From the NCBI RefSeq assembly GCF_028830055.1, contig NZ_CP101655.1:830132-894131 (forward strand): a stretch of DNA of 64,000 bases. The letters are read 5' to 3'. The notes under the pieces were generated by a model, which was given only the letters and a program-made list of their open reading frames with translations, ran no database searches and had not been told where the DNA came from. This DNA comes from Pseudomonas serboccidentalis (GTDB lineage Bacteria; Pseudomonadota; Gammaproteobacteria; Pseudomonadales; Pseudomonadaceae). Position numbers and translations under genes: made by a program. Positions 1-10,393 of the stretch are shown here, piece after piece (position 1 is the first letter of the stretch; every line of letters starts with the position of its first letter).

Positions 1-31
1 TAGAATTCGCCGTCAACCCCTAATCTCAACT

Positions 32-1231
32 TTATTCAGATTTCAGCGTGATACGTGCAAATGCTTTCTTGCCCGCCTGGCAAACGTGGGTCGCGCCCAG
101 TACGTATATAAAGGAGCGATCAACCACCTCACCGTCAACCCGCACACCACCAGAAGCCAACAGGTCGCGCGCCGCCGCCGAGTTCTTCACCAGACCCGCC
201 TTATTAAGGACAGCAGCAATCGGCATATCTTCAGCAGAAGTCAGTTCGATCTCTGGCAGATCATCCGGCAGCTCGCCATCCTTCATACGGTTGCCCGCTG
301 CACGATGAGCATTGGCTGCCGCTTCCTCACCATGGAAACGCGCAACAATTTCTTCCGCCAACTTGATCTTGATGTCGCGTGGGTTGGCCCCCGCCTCCAC
401 ATCTGCGCGAAATGCATTGATCTCATCCATCGAACGGAAGCTGAGCAACTCGAAGTAACGCCACATCAACGCATCCGGGATCGAAACCAGCTTGCCGTAC
501 ATAACACCTGGCGCTTCCTGGATGCCGACGTAGTTGCCCAACGATTTGGACATCTTCTTCACGCCATCCAGACCTTCAAGCAACGGCATGGTCAGAATGC
601 ATTGAGCTTCTTGACCATAACCACGCTGCAGTTCACGCCCCATCAGCAGGTTGAACTTCTGATCGGTACCGCCCAGCTCGACATCGGCGCGCAGAGCAAC
701 CGAGTCGTAGCCCTGAACCAGCGGGTAGAGGAACTCATGGATAGCGATTGGCTGATTGGTGGTGTAGCGCTTGTCGAAGTCATCGCGCTCGAGCATGCGA
801 GCGACGGTGTATTGCGACGTCAGACGAATGAAGTCCGCCGGCCCCATCTGATCCATCCAGGTGGAGTTGAACGCAACTTCGGTTTTGGCCGGATCAAGAA
901 TCTTGAATACCTGAGACTTATAAGTCTCGGCATTCTCCAGAACCTGCTCACGAGTCAACGGAGGGCGAGTGGCGCTTTTGCCGCTCGGGTCACCGATCAT
1001 CCCGGTGAAGTCGCCAATAAGGAAGATCACCTGATGCCCCAGCTCCTGGAACTGGCGCAGCTTATTAATAAGCACGGTATGACCCAAGTGCAGATCCGGA
1101 GCGGTTGGATCGAAACCAGCCTTGATACGCAGCGGCTGGCCGCGCTTGAGCTTCTCGATCAGCTCGGACTCGACCAATAGTTCTTCCGCACCACGTTTAA
1201 TCAGCGCTAGCTGCTCTTCAACCGACTTCAT
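32..1231 (-). CDS. tyrS: Tyrosyl-tRNA synthetase
   Basis: Cytoplasmic class I aminoacyl-tRNA synthetase that charges tRNA-Tyr. The 399-residue protein has the class I signature HLGH at residues 48-51, KMSKS at 226-230 and a C-terminal S4-like RNA-binding domain from about residue 335. I chose the ATG at 1231 because the protein then begins MKSVEEQ, as in relatives; an upstream in-frame extension to 1288 has no family support. P. aeruginosa has two tyrosyl-tRNA synthetases. The position beside the M23 peptidase gene and anmK matches the one called tyrZ there, so tyrZ is an alternative name. It is divergent from the M23 gene, and the left window edge lies 31 bases past its stop. Confidence 0.96.
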   Translation of the reverse strand: MKSVEEQLALIKRGAEELLVESELIEKLKRGQPLRIKAGFDPTAPDLHLGHTVLINKLRQFQELGHQVIFLIGDFTGMIGDPSGKSATRPPLTREQVLENAETYKSQVFKILDPAKTEVAFNSTWMDQMGPADFIRLTSQYTVARMLERDDFDKRYTTNQPIAIHEFLYPLVQGYDSVALRADVELGGTDQKFNLLMGRELQRGYGQEAQCILTMPLLEGLDGVKKMSKSLGNYVGIQEAPGVMYGKLVSIPDALMWRYFELLSFRSMDEINAFRADVEAGANPRDIKIKLAEEIVARFHGEEAAANAHRAAGNRMKDGELPDDLPEIELTSAEDMPIAAVLNKAGLVKNSAAARDLLASGGVRVDGEVVDRSFIYVLGATHVCQAGKKAFARITLKSE

Positions 1232-1442
1232 AACAGACCCGCAAGGCTCAGATTCAAAGGGAACCAACCATACAAGATCGTGCACCAATTACAAGTTTTG
1301 CCCGGCGCACGGACACCAATCTACAGACAGGGTGTCTGTAGACTTGCTTCGGGGATGATTTGGTTATATTTTATACAGTTATTTCATCTTCATCATGTCA
1401 TTCATCTTTTCCAATTCATCTTTTTCAAAGTCAAAACTACTT
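1232..1442. promoter_or_regulatory. Divergent tyrS / M23-peptidase control region with a perfect inverted repeat
   Basis: The 211-base gap holds a perfect inverted repeat at 1320-1342 (arms TCTACAGACA and TGTCTGTAGA, loop GGG). One base further on is a sigma-70-like promoter reading toward the M23 gene: TTGCTT at 1344-1349, a 17-base spacer and TATTTT at 1367-1372. The repeat abuts the -35 box, a usual place for an activator or repressor site, but it could also fold in a tyrS-strand RNA leader. No regulator is identified. The region around 1380-1440 is AT-rich compared with the flanking genes. Confidence 0.5.
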
Positions 1443-2867
1443 ATGACCACTGAACCGTCTAAAGCGCCACCGCTTTACCCGAAGACCCACCTGCTCGCCG
1501 CAAGTGGAATCGCCGCCCTTCTCAGCCTGGCGCTCCTGGTATTCCCTTCCAGTGATGTTGAAGCCAAAAAGACGACCCTGAGCCTTGAACTGGAAAGTCC
1601 TGCTGAACAACTGACACAAGATCAAGACGCTGCTGACGCGGTTCAAGCCACAAATGAGCCCGTCGCTTCGCCATTTGCCCAGATCGAAAATACTGAAGAA
1701 AACACCCCGCAAACCGCCGTAGCCGCACCGGCGCCGTCTCCGGTTGCCGAAAAACCAAAGGCACCCGGCCATCGGGAAGTGATCGTTGCCAAGGGTGACA
1801 CTCTGTCCACCCTGTTTGAAAAGGTCGGCCTGCCAGCCGCTTCCGTGCATGAGGTATTGGCCAGCGACAAACAAGCCAAACAGTTCAGCCAGCTCAAACA
1901 CGGCCAGAAACTCGAATTCGAACTGAACCCGGAAGACCAACTGACCAGCCTGCACAGCAAGGTCAGTGACGTAGAAACCATCACCCTGACCAAGAATGAC
2001 AAGGGCTATGCGTTCAACCGGGTCACCGCCAAACCTACCGTTCGTACTGCTTACGTCCACGGCGTCATCAATAGCTCGCTGTCACAATCCGCCGCTCGCG
2101 CCGGTCTCTCCCATAGCCTGACCATGGATATGGCCAGCGTCTTCGGCTACGACGTCGACTTCGCCCAGGACATCCGCCAAGGTGACGAATTCGACGTGAT
2201 CTACGAGCAGAAAGTGGTCAACGGCAAGGCCGTCGGTACTGGCCCTATCCTGTCCGCACGCTTCACCAACCGCGGCAAGACCTACACCGCTGTGCGTTAC
2301 ACCAACAAGCAAGGCAACAGCAGCTATTACACCGCCGATGGCAACAGCATGCGCAAGGCGTTCATCCGTACACCGGTGGACTTTGCCCGGATCAGCTCGA
2401 AGTTCTCCATGGGACGCAAGCACCCGATCCTCAACAAGATCCGCGCCCACAAAGGCGTCGATTACGCAGCGCCACGCGGTACGCCAATCAAGGCTGCTGG
2501 CGACGGTAAAGTACTGCTGGCCGGTCGCCGCGGCGGCTACGGCAACACCGTGATCATCCAGCACGGCAACACCTACCGTACGCTCTACGGGCACATGCAG
2601 GGCTTCGCCAAAGGAGTGAAGACCGGCGGCACCGTCAAGCAGGGTCAGGTGATCGGTTATATCGGCACCACTGGCCTATCCACCGGCCCGCACTTGCACT
2701 ACGAGTTCCAGGTCAACGGCGTTCACGTCGACCCACTGGGTCAGAAGCTGCCGATGGCCGATCCGATCGCCAAGTCCGAGCGTGCGCGCTTCCTTGCGCA
2801 GAGCCAGCCGTTGATGGCGCGCATGGACCAAGAGAAAGCCACCATGCTGGCTTCGAGCAAGCGTTAA
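1443..2867 (+). CDS. Peptidoglycan DD-metalloendopeptidase, M23 family (MepM-like)
   Basis: Probable periplasmic, membrane-anchored murein endopeptidase that cuts peptide cross-links. From the ATG at 1443 the protein is 474 residues. It has a short cytoplasmic start, one hydrophobic segment (about residues 17-35), a low-complexity Pro/Ala/Glu linker, an OapA/LysM-like module (GDTLSTLFEKVGL) and a C-terminal M23 domain. The M23 zinc and catalytic motifs HKGVDY and GPHLHYEF are present. An in-frame ATG at 1395 would add 16 residues, but the 1443 start puts the transmembrane segment where such anchors usually sit; neither has a strong ribosome site. It is followed after 3 bases by anmK, so murein cleavage and recycling of its anhydro sugar look co-transcribed. 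Confidence 0.88.
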   Translation: MTTEPSKAPPLYPKTHLLAASGIAALLSLALLVFPSSDVEAKKTTLSLELESPAEQLTQDQDAADAVQATNEPVASPFAQIENTEENTPQTAVAAPAPSPVAEKPKAPGHREVIVAKGDTLSTLFEKVGLPAASVHEVLASDKQAKQFSQLKHGQKLEFELNPEDQLTSLHSKVSDVETITLTKNDKGYAFNRVTAKPTVRTAYVHGVINSSLSQSAARAGLSHSLTMDMASVFGYDVDFAQDIRQGDEFDVIYEQKVVNGKAVGTGPILSARFTNRGKTYTAVRYTNKQGNSSYYTADGNSMRKAFIRTPVDFARISSKFSMGRKHPILNKIRAHKGVDYAAPRGTPIKAAGDGKVLLAGRRGGYGNTVIIQHGNTYRTLYGHMQGFAKGVKTGGTVKQGQVIGYIGTTGLSTGPHLHYEFQVNGVHVDPLGQKLPMADPIAKSERARFLAQSQPLMARMDQEKATMLASSKR

Positions 2868-3962
<1,095 letters not shown>

Positions 3963-3978
3963 GCAAAACTCAGGCAAC

Positions 3979-4018
3979 AAAAAACGCCGCAGGACCGTAA
4001 GGCTCTGCGGCGTTTTGT
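3979..4018. terminator. Bidirectional terminator between anmK and erpA
   Basis: Arms AACGCCGCAG (3983-3992) and CTGCGGCGTT (4005-4014) form a 10-bp stem flanked by A-rich sequence on the left and TTTTGTT on the right. It can therefore end transcripts from both convergent genes. Confidence 0.85.
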
Positions 4019-4037
4019 TGTGTGCAGCGCAGTGCGA

Positions 4038-4388
4038 TCAGATCGAGAACGAAGAACCGCAACCACAGGTCGTGGTGGCATTCGGGTTCTTGATCACGAA
4101 GCGCGAACCTTCCAGACCTTCCTGGTAGTCGACTTCGGCACCGGCCAGGTACTGGAAGCTCATCGGATCCACCACCAGACTCACGCCTTCGCGCTCGACG
4201 ATGGTGTCGTCCTCGGCCACATCTTCATCGAAGGTGAAACCGTACTGAAACCCTGAACAACCGCCGCCCGTAACGAATACGCGCAGCTTCAAGCGATCAT
4301 TCCCCTCTTCATCGACCAGGCTCTTCACCTTGTGCGCAGCACCTTGGGTGAATTGCAAAGCCGTGGGGGTGAAGGATTCGACGCTCAT
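4038..4388 (-). CDS. erpA: Iron-sulfur cluster insertion protein, A-type carrier
   Basis: A-type Fe-S carrier that delivers clusters to apo-targets such as the isoprenoid enzymes IspG and IspH. The 116-residue HesB/IscA-family protein has the three conserved cysteines in GGGCSGFQY and in the C-terminal CGCGSSFSI. The clean N-terminus MSVESFTP agrees with the family. It is a single gene, convergent with anmK across a shared terminator and separated from upstream argC by about 150 bases that carry a short repeat element. Confidence 0.95.
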   Translation of the reverse strand: MSVESFTPTALQFTQGAAHKVKSLVDEEGNDRLKLRVFVTGGGCSGFQYGFTFDEDVAEDDTIVEREGVSLVVDPMSFQYLAGAEVDYQEGLEGSRFVIKNPNATTTCGCGSSFSI

Positions 4389-4480
4389 GCTGACTATCTC
4401 CCGGCGTTACGCCGCCATAATGCGTGATGACGCGCATTATCCGCTTGTCCTAGAAAATCGGTCAACTATTAGAGGAGCAG

Positions 4481-4516
4481 CGGCAAGATTCAAGCTGTGA
4501 GCTTCAAGCTTGCCGC
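4481..4516. repeat. Short inverted repeat of the GCTTGCAGCTTG type
   Basis: GCGGCAAG and CTTGCCGC-type arms enclose AGCTGTGAGCTTCAA, followed by more AGCTTG/ACTTGTAGC motifs up to about 4532. Similar AAGCTTGCAGCTT-rich sequence occurs at 44656-44760 and about 27718-27755, so it is a dispersed family distinct from the REP elements. No function is apparent. Confidence 0.5.
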
Positions 4517-4535
4517 TTACAACTTGTAGCTGCCC

Positions 4536-5570
4536 TTATGGCAGCATACCGGCGTGAGACAAGCCGAAGCGCTCGTCCAGCCCGAACAGGATATTCATAT
4601 TCTGCACCGCCTGACCCGACGCCCCTTTGACCAGGTTGTCGATCACCGACAGCACCACTACCAGATCGCCATCCTGCGGACGGTGAACCGCGATGCGGCA
4701 GACGTTGGCACCGCGCACACTGCGGGTTTCCGGATGGCTGCCAGCCGGCATCACATCGACGAACGGCTCGTTGGCATAACGCTTTTCGAACAGTGCCTGC
4801 AGATCCACCGAACGATCAACCACGGTCGCGTAAAGCGTGGAGTGAATACCACGGATCATCGGCGTCAGGTGCGGAACGAAGGTCAGGCCAACATCCTTAC
4901 CGGCGGCGCGACGCAGACCCTGGCGAATTTCCGGCAGGTGACGGTGACCTTTCACCGCGTAAGCCTTCATGCTTTCCGACGTCTCAGAGTACAGCGAGCC
5001 TACAGCTGCGCCACGACCGGCGCCGCTGACACCGGATTTACAGTCGGCGATCAGACGCGAAGTATCGGCCAGACCTGCTTCCAGCAGCGGCAGGAAACCC
5101 AACTGTGTAGCGGTTGGATAGCAACCCGGCACAGCGATCAGACGTGCCTTTTTGATCTGCTCACGATTGCCTTCGGGCAAACCGTAGACCGCTTCGTCCA
5201 GCAGCGCCGGCGCCCCGTGCGGCTGGCCGTACCACTTGGCCCACTCTTCAGCGTCTTGCAGACGGAAGTCCGCCGACAGGTCGATGACCTTGGTGCCCGC
5301 CGCCAGCAACTCACCCGCCAGAGCATGCGCGACGCCGTGCGGCGTGGCGAAGAACACCACGTCGCAAGCCCCCAGGGTCTTGATGTCCGGCACGCTGAAT
5401 GCCAGGCCGTCATAGTGGCCGCGCAGGTTCGGGTACATGTCAGCCACGGCCAGACCGGCCTCGGATCGAGAAGTGATCACCACCACTTCTGCCTGCGGAT
5501 GCTGTGCCAACAGACGCAGCAGTTCGACACCGGTGTAACCCGTGCCGCCGACGATACCGACCTTGACCAT
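4536..5570 (-). CDS. argC: N-acetyl-gamma-glutamyl-phosphate reductase
   Basis: Arginine biosynthesis: NADPH-dependent reduction of N-acetylglutamyl phosphate to N-acetylglutamate semialdehyde. The 344-residue protein has an N-terminal Rossmann motif [10 protein letters not shown] and the catalytic cysteine at residue 150 in AVPGCYPT. The ATG at 5570 puts the nucleotide-binding strand at residue 3; a longer in-frame frame to 5660 would add an unsupported 30-residue extension. It is divergent from hemJ with about 135 bases between the starts. Confidence 0.96.
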   Translation of the reverse strand: MVKVGIVGGTGYTGVELLRLLAQHPQAEVVVITSRSEAGLAVADMYPNLRGHYDGLAFSVPDIKTLGACDVVFFATPHGVAHALAGELLAAGTKVIDLSADFRLQDAEEWAKWYGQPHGAPALLDEAVYGLPEGNREQIKKARLIAVPGCYPTATQLGFLPLLEAGLADTSRLIADCKSGVSGAGRGAAVGSLYSETSESMKAYAVKGHRHLPEIRQGLRRAAGKDVGLTFVPHLTPMIRGIHSTLYATVVDRSVDLQALFEKRYANEPFVDVMPAGSHPETRSVRGANVCRIAVHRPQDGDLVVVLSVIDNLVKGASGQAVQNMNILFGLDERFGLSHAGMLP

Positions 5571-5705
5571 AAACCTGCCCTCAACGAACCCACTGGAAAG
5601 CCGTCGATAATAGGGGCCGCGCGCGCCTGCGACAACCGTCAAGGTGACGTGCGGATGCACAAGCCTCTACTATCCGGCTTACCGTGAATCAGGGAATAAC
5701 TAAAA

Positions 5706-6134
5706 ATGCTCTATCTGTGGATCAAAGCGTTTCATATCGTCAGCATCGTGTGCTGGTTTGCCGGACTGTTCTACTTGCCGCGGCTGTTCGTTTATCACGC
5801 GCAAAGTGAAGACGCCGTCAGCAAGGAACGCTTCAGCATCATGGAGCGCAAGCTGTATCGCGGCATCATGGGCCCGGCGATGATCGCCACGCTGATCTTC
5901 GGCGGCTGGCTGATCTACCTCAATCCAGGCATCTTCAGCATGGGCGGCTGGATTCACGCCAAGCTGACCCTGGTGGTGTTACTGATCGGTTATCACCACA
6001 TGTGCGGCGCGCAGGTAAAACGTTTCGCCCGTGGCGAGAACACCCGCAGCCATGTCTTTTATCGCTGGTTCAATGAAGTGCCGGTTCTGATATTGCTGGC
6101 TATCGTAATTCTGGTCGTGGTCAAGCCGTTCTAA
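5706..6134 (+). CDS. hemJ: Protoporphyrinogen IX oxidase HemJ
   Basis: Inner-membrane heme-biosynthesis enzyme that oxidises protoporphyrinogen IX to protoporphyrin IX (former UPF0093 family). The 142-residue protein is almost all hydrophobic, with about four transmembrane helices, and carries the conserved N-terminal histidine region (WIKAFHIVSIVCWFAGLFY) and YRGIMGPA. A GGGA ribosome site lies about 10 bases before the ATG. It is followed after 33 bases by the nitronate monooxygenase gene, possibly in one transcript. Confidence 0.93.
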   Translation: MLYLWIKAFHIVSIVCWFAGLFYLPRLFVYHAQSEDAVSKERFSIMERKLYRGIMGPAMIATLIFGGWLIYLNPGIFSMGGWIHAKLTLVVLLIGYHHMCGAQVKRFARGENTRSHVFYRWFNEVPVLILLAIVILVVVKPF

Positions 6135-6167
6135 CTTCTACAGGCACCACACTTCGGGGGATTTCCA

Positions 6168-7136
6168 ATGTCGCTGCCCGCTCTGCTCGAACAACGTCTG
6201 CGCCTGCCTGTCGTGGCGGCGCCGATGTTCCTGATTTCCAACCCGGAACTGGTGCTCGCCTGCTGCCGCAACGGCGTGGTCGGCAGTTTTCCGGCCCTGA
6301 ACCAGCGCGAAAGCAGCGGTTTCAAAGCCTGGCTGGAGCAAATCGAAGCAGGACTGGCGACGCTGGACAACCCGGCGCCGTATGCCGTGAACCTGATCGT
6401 TCACAACAGCAACCCGCGCCTGCAGGCAGACCTGAACATCTGCGTCGAACACAAAGTGCCGATTGTCATCACCAGCCTCGGCGCGGTGAAGGAACTGGTC
6501 GACGCGGTTCACAGCTACGGCGGCCTGGTGTTCCACGATGTGACCACCCGCCGCCATGCCGAGAAAGCGGCCGAGGCCGGGGTCGACGGTTTGATCGCTG
6601 TCGCGGCGGGTGCCGGCGGCCATGCCGGGACCTGGAGTCCGTTTGCGCTGATCGCCGAGATCCGTGAGTTTTTCGATAAAACCCTGTTGCTTGCAGGATG
6701 CCTTAACCATGGCCATGAGATTCTCGCCGCACAACTGCTCGGCGCGGATCTGGCCTACTTCGGTACGCGATTTATCGGTACCACCGAAAGCCATGCGCCT
6801 GACGCCTACAAGCAGATGCTGCTGACTGCCAAAGCGGCAGACATCATTCATACTCCTGCGGTCTCTGGCGTGCCGGCCAGCTTCATGCGCCAAAGCCTGC
6901 AAGCGGCAGGTTTCGACATGGCCGCGCTGCAAGGCAAGGGCGAGGTCAATTTCGGTGACAAGCTCAAACCGATCAACGATGAAGCCAAGGCCTGGAAGAC
7001 TGTGTGGTCCGCCGGCCAGGGCGTAGGGCAAATCGACGACCTGCCGAGTGTGGATCAGTTGATTACCCGGCTCGACGCGGAATATCGTCAGGCGCTGGAA
7101 CACGCAGCGCAGTTGCCGAAACGCTGGCCTCGCTGA
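6168..7136 (+). CDS. Nitronate monooxygenase family flavoprotein
   Basis: FMN-dependent TIM-barrel enzyme of the 2-nitropropane dioxygenase family, which oxidises alkyl nitronates such as propionate-3-nitronate. The 322-residue protein has the typical start VVAAPMFLISNP and the phosphate-binding glycine run GAGGHAGTWSPF. The real substrate is not known. A possible GGGGG ribosome site lies before the ATG. Family members are often annotated loosely, so only the fold and cofactor are firm. Confidence 0.85.
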   Translation: MSLPALLEQRLRLPVVAAPMFLISNPELVLACCRNGVVGSFPALNQRESSGFKAWLEQIEAGLATLDNPAPYAVNLIVHNSNPRLQADLNICVEHKVPIVITSLGAVKELVDAVHSYGGLVFHDVTTRRHAEKAAEAGVDGLIAVAAGAGGHAGTWSPFALIAEIREFFDKTLLLAGCLNHGHEILAAQLLGADLAYFGTRFIGTTESHAPDAYKQMLLTAKAADIIHTPAVSGVPASFMRQSLQAAGFDMAALQGKGEVNFGDKLKPINDEAKAWKTVWSAGQGVGQIDDLPSVDQLITRLDAEYRQALEHAAQLPKRWPR

Positions 7137-7213
7137 GAAAAACCAGGCCGGTTGCCGACCGACTGGCCTTACAATTCGATCCTCTATTCATTCGCGACAA
7201 GGATGCCACGGCC

Positions 7214-8164
7214 ATGAGCGAACCCCGTTACAAGATCGTTTTCGACGGCGCTCTACAGCCCGGAGTCGATCTCACCACCGCCAAGCTAAATCTGGCGGCC
7301 CTGTTCAAAAGCGATGTCGCCGGCATTGAGCGCCTGTTCAACGGCAATACCATCGCCCTCAAGCGCGACCTGTCCCACAGTGATGCACAGACCTATCTGC
7401 AAGCACTGGGCAAGACCGGGATCGACGCACGGATCGAAAGCGAAACGGCGATCGAGCTGAATCTGGCCGATGTGCACGAACACCCGACTACCGTCGCAGA
7501 ACCGGACTCCCCCTACGCACCGCCACGCGCCAACGTCGGCGAGAACCTGCCGGCATTCGCTACGCTCAAGCCATTCAGCGTTGAAGGGCGGATCGGTCGC
7601 CTGCGCTTCCTCGCCTGGACAATGGTGCTGAGCCTAGTGACCCTGCCGATCATTGGCGTGTTCGCCCTGATCGGTCTCGGCCTGGTCAGCGGCGACTCCA
7701 CCACCGGCCTGATCATCGGCGGCATTTTTGCGTTCTTCCTGTTTCTCGGTTTCATCATTGTCAGCATCCTGTTCAGCGTGCAGCGTCTGCACGATATCGG
7801 CTGGTCCGGCTGGTTATGGTTGCTGAATCTGGTGCCCTTCGTGGGCAGCTTCTTCCCGTTGGTGATCATGGTCGTACCGGGCAACACCGGCGCCAACCGT
7901 TACGGCGCGCCGCCGCCACCCAACAGCACCGCGGTCAAGGTGCTGTGCTCGCTGTGGATCGTGTTCGTCGCCCTGATATTTGTCGGCGGCATGCTGGGCG
8001 GCATCTCGGCCATTCAGCAGGAATATGAAACCAACCTCGAAAGCAGCTACGAAAGCGGCTCGGTCACCACTGATGAAGTCGAGGTCGAGACCGAACCCGC
8101 GGCGAATTCGGAGGAGGATGCAGCCGAAGCCGCTCCGGCCCCTGTAGACTCTGCGAAAGAATGA
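7214..8164 (+). CDS. DUF805 membrane protein with an N-terminal soluble domain and acidic tail
   Basis: Membrane protein of unknown function. From the ATG at 7214 (316 residues) it has a soluble N-terminal domain of about 110 residues (YKIVFDGALQPG), a DUF805 membrane region with about four helices (SVEGRIGRLRFLAW onward, RLHDIGWSGWLWLLNLVP) and a hydrophilic tail rich in Glu, Asp, Ala and Ser. The first 70 codons of the longer open frame overlap the previous gene out of context and are rejected. DUF805 proteins are common in proteobacteria without assigned activity. Confidence 0.8.
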   Translation: MSEPRYKIVFDGALQPGVDLTTAKLNLAALFKSDVAGIERLFNGNTIALKRDLSHSDAQTYLQALGKTGIDARIESETAIELNLADVHEHPTTVAEPDSPYAPPRANVGENLPAFATLKPFSVEGRIGRLRFLAWTMVLSLVTLPIIGVFALIGLGLVSGDSTTGLIIGGIFAFFLFLGFIIVSILFSVQRLHDIGWSGWLWLLNLVPFVGSFFPLVIMVVPGNTGANRYGAPPPPNSTAVKVLCSLWIVFVALIFVGGMLGGISAIQQEYETNLESSYESGSVTTDEVEVETEPAANSEEDAAEAAPAPVDSAKE

Positions 8165-8225
8165 ACAACGCTCCCCGCCGTGACACCTGCGTCGCTGGCG
8201 CGGAGCTGTTGCGATGGAGAATTGC

Positions 8226-9014
8226 ATGACCCGTTACGCTCTGATCACTGGCGCCTCCAGCGGCATCGGCTTGGCCATGGCCGAAGCCCTGGCCCGGCGC
8301 GGCCGCAGCCTGATTTTGGTGGCCCGACAGCGTGATCAGCTGGAAAGTATCGCAATCGAACTGACCCAGCGGTTTGGCGTGGAGGTATTGTTCCGCGCCT
8401 GCGACCTCGGCGAGCCTTTGCGCCTGTCCGGTTTCCTGCTGGAGCTGGAAGAAGGCGACCGACAGATCGATCTGTTGGTCAACTGCGCCGGCATCGGCAC
8501 CTGCGGCCCGTTTCTGGCACAGGACTGGATGACCGAGCAGGACCTGATCGAAGTGAACATCCTCGCCCTCACTCGCCTGTGCCACGCCATTGGTAACAGC
8601 ATGGCCCTGCAGGGCGGCGGGCAGATTCTCAACGTGGCCTCGGTGGCGGCGTTCAATCCCGGCCCGTGGATGAGCACTTACTACGCCAGCAAGGCTTACG
8701 TCTTGCACTTTTCCGAAGCGCTGCGGGTTGAGCTCAAACAGAGCGCGGTCAAGGTATCGGTGCTCTGCCCCGGCCCGACCCGCACCGCGTTTTTCCGCAC
8801 TGCACAGCTCAACAGCGACAAACTCAAGGACAGCAAGCTGCTGATGAGTCCCGAGGAAGTCGCGCTTTACACCGTGCGCGCGCTGGAAAAAAACCGCGCA
8901 ATCATCATTCCGGGACGGCGCAACCGCTGGTTCGCCTTCCTGCCGCGCCTAGGCTCGCGCTGGCTCAACCGCACCATCGTCGGCATGATCAACAAAGCTT
9001 ACTGCCCGCGTTGA
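8226..9014 (+). CDS. Short-chain dehydrogenase/reductase
   Basis: NAD(P)-dependent oxidoreductase of unknown substrate. The 262-residue protein has TGASSGIG at residues 8-15, NCAG at 86-89 and a Ser139/Tyr152/Lys156 catalytic set (YYASK). I took the ATG at 8226 rather than the one at 8214 because a GGAGA ribosome site sits a few bases before 8226. The C-terminal PGRRNRWFAFLPRL stretch resembles YqjQ/DltE-type SDRs. It lies between the DUF805 gene and the HIT gene, all on the same strand. Confidence 0.85.
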   Translation: MTRYALITGASSGIGLAMAEALARRGRSLILVARQRDQLESIAIELTQRFGVEVLFRACDLGEPLRLSGFLLELEEGDRQIDLLVNCAGIGTCGPFLAQDWMTEQDLIEVNILALTRLCHAIGNSMALQGGGQILNVASVAAFNPGPWMSTYYASKAYVLHFSEALRVELKQSAVKVSVLCPGPTRTAFFRTAQLNSDKLKDSKLLMSPEEVALYTVRALEKNRAIIIPGRRNRWFAFLPRLGSRWLNRTIVGMINKAYCPR

Positions 9015-9094
9015 ACTGTCCTACGGCAAAACACTGGGCGGAGCCATTTCCCATGAGTACACTCAGGCCAGCCCACACAACGGAGAAAACAGCA

Positions 9095-9433
9095 GTGGAT
9101 ACTCTGTTCACCAAGATCATCAACCGGGAGATTCCGGCCAAGATCATCTACGAGGACGACCAGGTTCTGGCGTTCCACGACATCGCCCCTCAGGCACCGG
9201 TGCATTTTCTGGTGATCCCGAAGAAGCCGGTACGCACCCTCAATGACCTGACCGAAGACGACAAGGCACTGGCCGGGCACATTCTGTTCACTGCCCAGCG
9301 TCTGGCGCTGGAGCTGGGCTGCGAAGAAGGCTTCCGGGTGGTGATGAACTGCAATGAACAAGGTGGGCAGACCGTCTATCACATTCATATGCACGTTCTG
9401 GGTCAGCGTCAGATGAACTGGCCACCGGGCTAA
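9095..9433 (+). CDS. HIT family purine nucleoside phosphoramidase (HinT-like)
   Basis: Histidine-triad hydrolase that cleaves P-N bonds of nucleoside phosphoramidates. The 112-residue protein carries the active-site motif HIHMH at residues 96-100. The start is a GTG at 9095, chosen because GGAG lies at 9082-9085 and the protein then begins VDTLFTKII like its relatives. No upstream ATG fits the family length. It is followed by a REP pair and then coq7. Confidence 0.9.
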   Translation: MDTLFTKIINREIPAKIIYEDDQVLAFHDIAPQAPVHFLVIPKKPVRTLNDLTEDDKALAGHILFTAQRLALELGCEEGFRVVMNCNEQGGQTVYHIHMHVLGQRQMNWPPG

Positions 9434-9449
9434 AACGCAACCAATTCCC

Positions 9450-9538
9450 TGTGGGAGCGAGCCTGCTCGCGAAGACGCCGGCACGTTCAACATGTCGCCG
9501 CCTGATACAACGCCTTCGCGAGGGGGCTCGCTCCCACA
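9450..9538. repeat. REP pair (REPIN), GAGCGAGCC..CTCGCGA class
   Basis: Inverted arms at 9450-9474 and 9514-9538, nearly complementary, are separated by about 39 bases between the HIT gene and coq7. This is the class with the core GGGAGCGAG and CTCGCGAAG. Transcribed, it would form a long hairpin that may protect the upstream mRNA end. Confidence 0.85.
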
Positions 9539-9630
9539 AAAAAGTTCGACCGCCTGCCAAATGACCCAGCGCAAACCTTCCCCGGCCGATTCGGTTAAAC
9601 TGGCCATCGAGATTTTTCCCGGAGGTCAGC

Positions 9631-10278
9631 ATGACTACCCAACGTCACTACTCGCCGATTGACCGTCTTCTGCTGCAGGCCGATGCCGCGATGCGCACCC
9701 TGCTGCCCTTCAGCGGCCAGGCTTACCGTCCGTCGCCAGCCATTGTGCAGCCTGAAGTGCAGATGAGCGACGAGGACACCCGCCACGTTGCCGGCCTGAT
9801 GCGCATCAACCATACCGGTGAAGTCTGCGCCCAGGCGCTGTATCAGGGTCAGGCGCTGACCGCCAAGTTGCCGCAGGTGCGTGCAGCCATGGAGCACGCC
9901 GCGGAAGAAGAGATCGATCATCTGGTGTGGTGCGAGCAGCGCATCCATCAACTGGGCAGCCACACCAGCGTGCTCAACCCGCTGTTCTACGGGATGTCAT
10001 TCGGCATTGGCGCCGTGGCCGGCCTGATCAGTGACAAGGTCAGCCTGGGTTTCGTCGCGGCCACCGAGCACCAGGTGTGCAAGCACTTGAACGAGCACCT
10101 TGAGCAATTGCCGGCCGAAGACGAGAAGTCCCGGGCGATTCTGGAGCAGATGCGCATTGATGAAGAACATCACGCGGAGAGTGCACTGGATGCCGGCGGT
10201 TTCCGCTTTCCGGCGCCGGTGAAGTTCGGGATGAGTCTGTTGGCGAAGGTGATGACCAAGAGCACCTACAGGATCTGA
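9631..10278 (+). CDS. coq7: 3-demethoxyubiquinol 3-hydroxylase
   Basis: Di-iron monooxygenase of the last hydroxylation step in ubiquinone synthesis (2-octaprenyl-3-methyl-6-methoxy-benzoquinol hydroxylase), acting at the inner membrane. The 215-residue Coq7-type protein has the carboxylate/histidine ligand motifs [28 protein letters not shown] and IDEEHH. The clean ATG has GGAGG upstream. It is convergent with speD across a strong shared terminator. E. coli uses the unrelated UbiF here; Coq7 is the usual form in Pseudomonas. Confidence 0.95.
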   Translation: MTTQRHYSPIDRLLLQADAAMRTLLPFSGQAYRPSPAIVQPEVQMSDEDTRHVAGLMRINHTGEVCAQALYQGQALTAKLPQVRAAMEHAAEEEIDHLVWCEQRIHQLGSHTSVLNPLFYGMSFGIGAVAGLISDKVSLGFVAATEHQVCKHLNEHLEQLPAEDEKSRAILEQMRIDEEHHAESALDAGGFRFPAPVKFGMSLLAKVMTKSTYRI

Positions 10279-10301
10279 CTTTAGCGTTGTCTGGCAGAGC
10301 C

Positions 10302-10322
10302 TCTTCGCGAGCGAGCTCCCAC
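10302..10322. repeat. Single REP-like half element
   Basis: CTTCGCGAGCGAGCTCCCACA matches one arm of the REP pair at 9450-9538. There is no inverted partner nearby, so it is a solitary copy. Confidence 0.6.
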
Positions 10323-10343
10323 AGGGCTCTGTGTTTCGGCAAT

Positions 10344-10379
10344 AAAAAAGGCGACTACCGCAAAGTAGTCGCCTTTTTT
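10344..10379. terminator. Bidirectional terminator between coq7 and speD
   Basis: A perfect stem pairs GGCGACTAC with GTAGTCGCC around CGCAAA. It is flanked by six A on the left and six T on the right, so it works for both convergent genes. Confidence 0.93.
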
Positions 10380-10393
10380 GTGCCCGAAAACTC

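Noticed and set aside
9450..9538. REP arrays as a CRISPR locus
   Set aside because: Units are single inverted pairs between genes without regular spacers, leader or cas genes.
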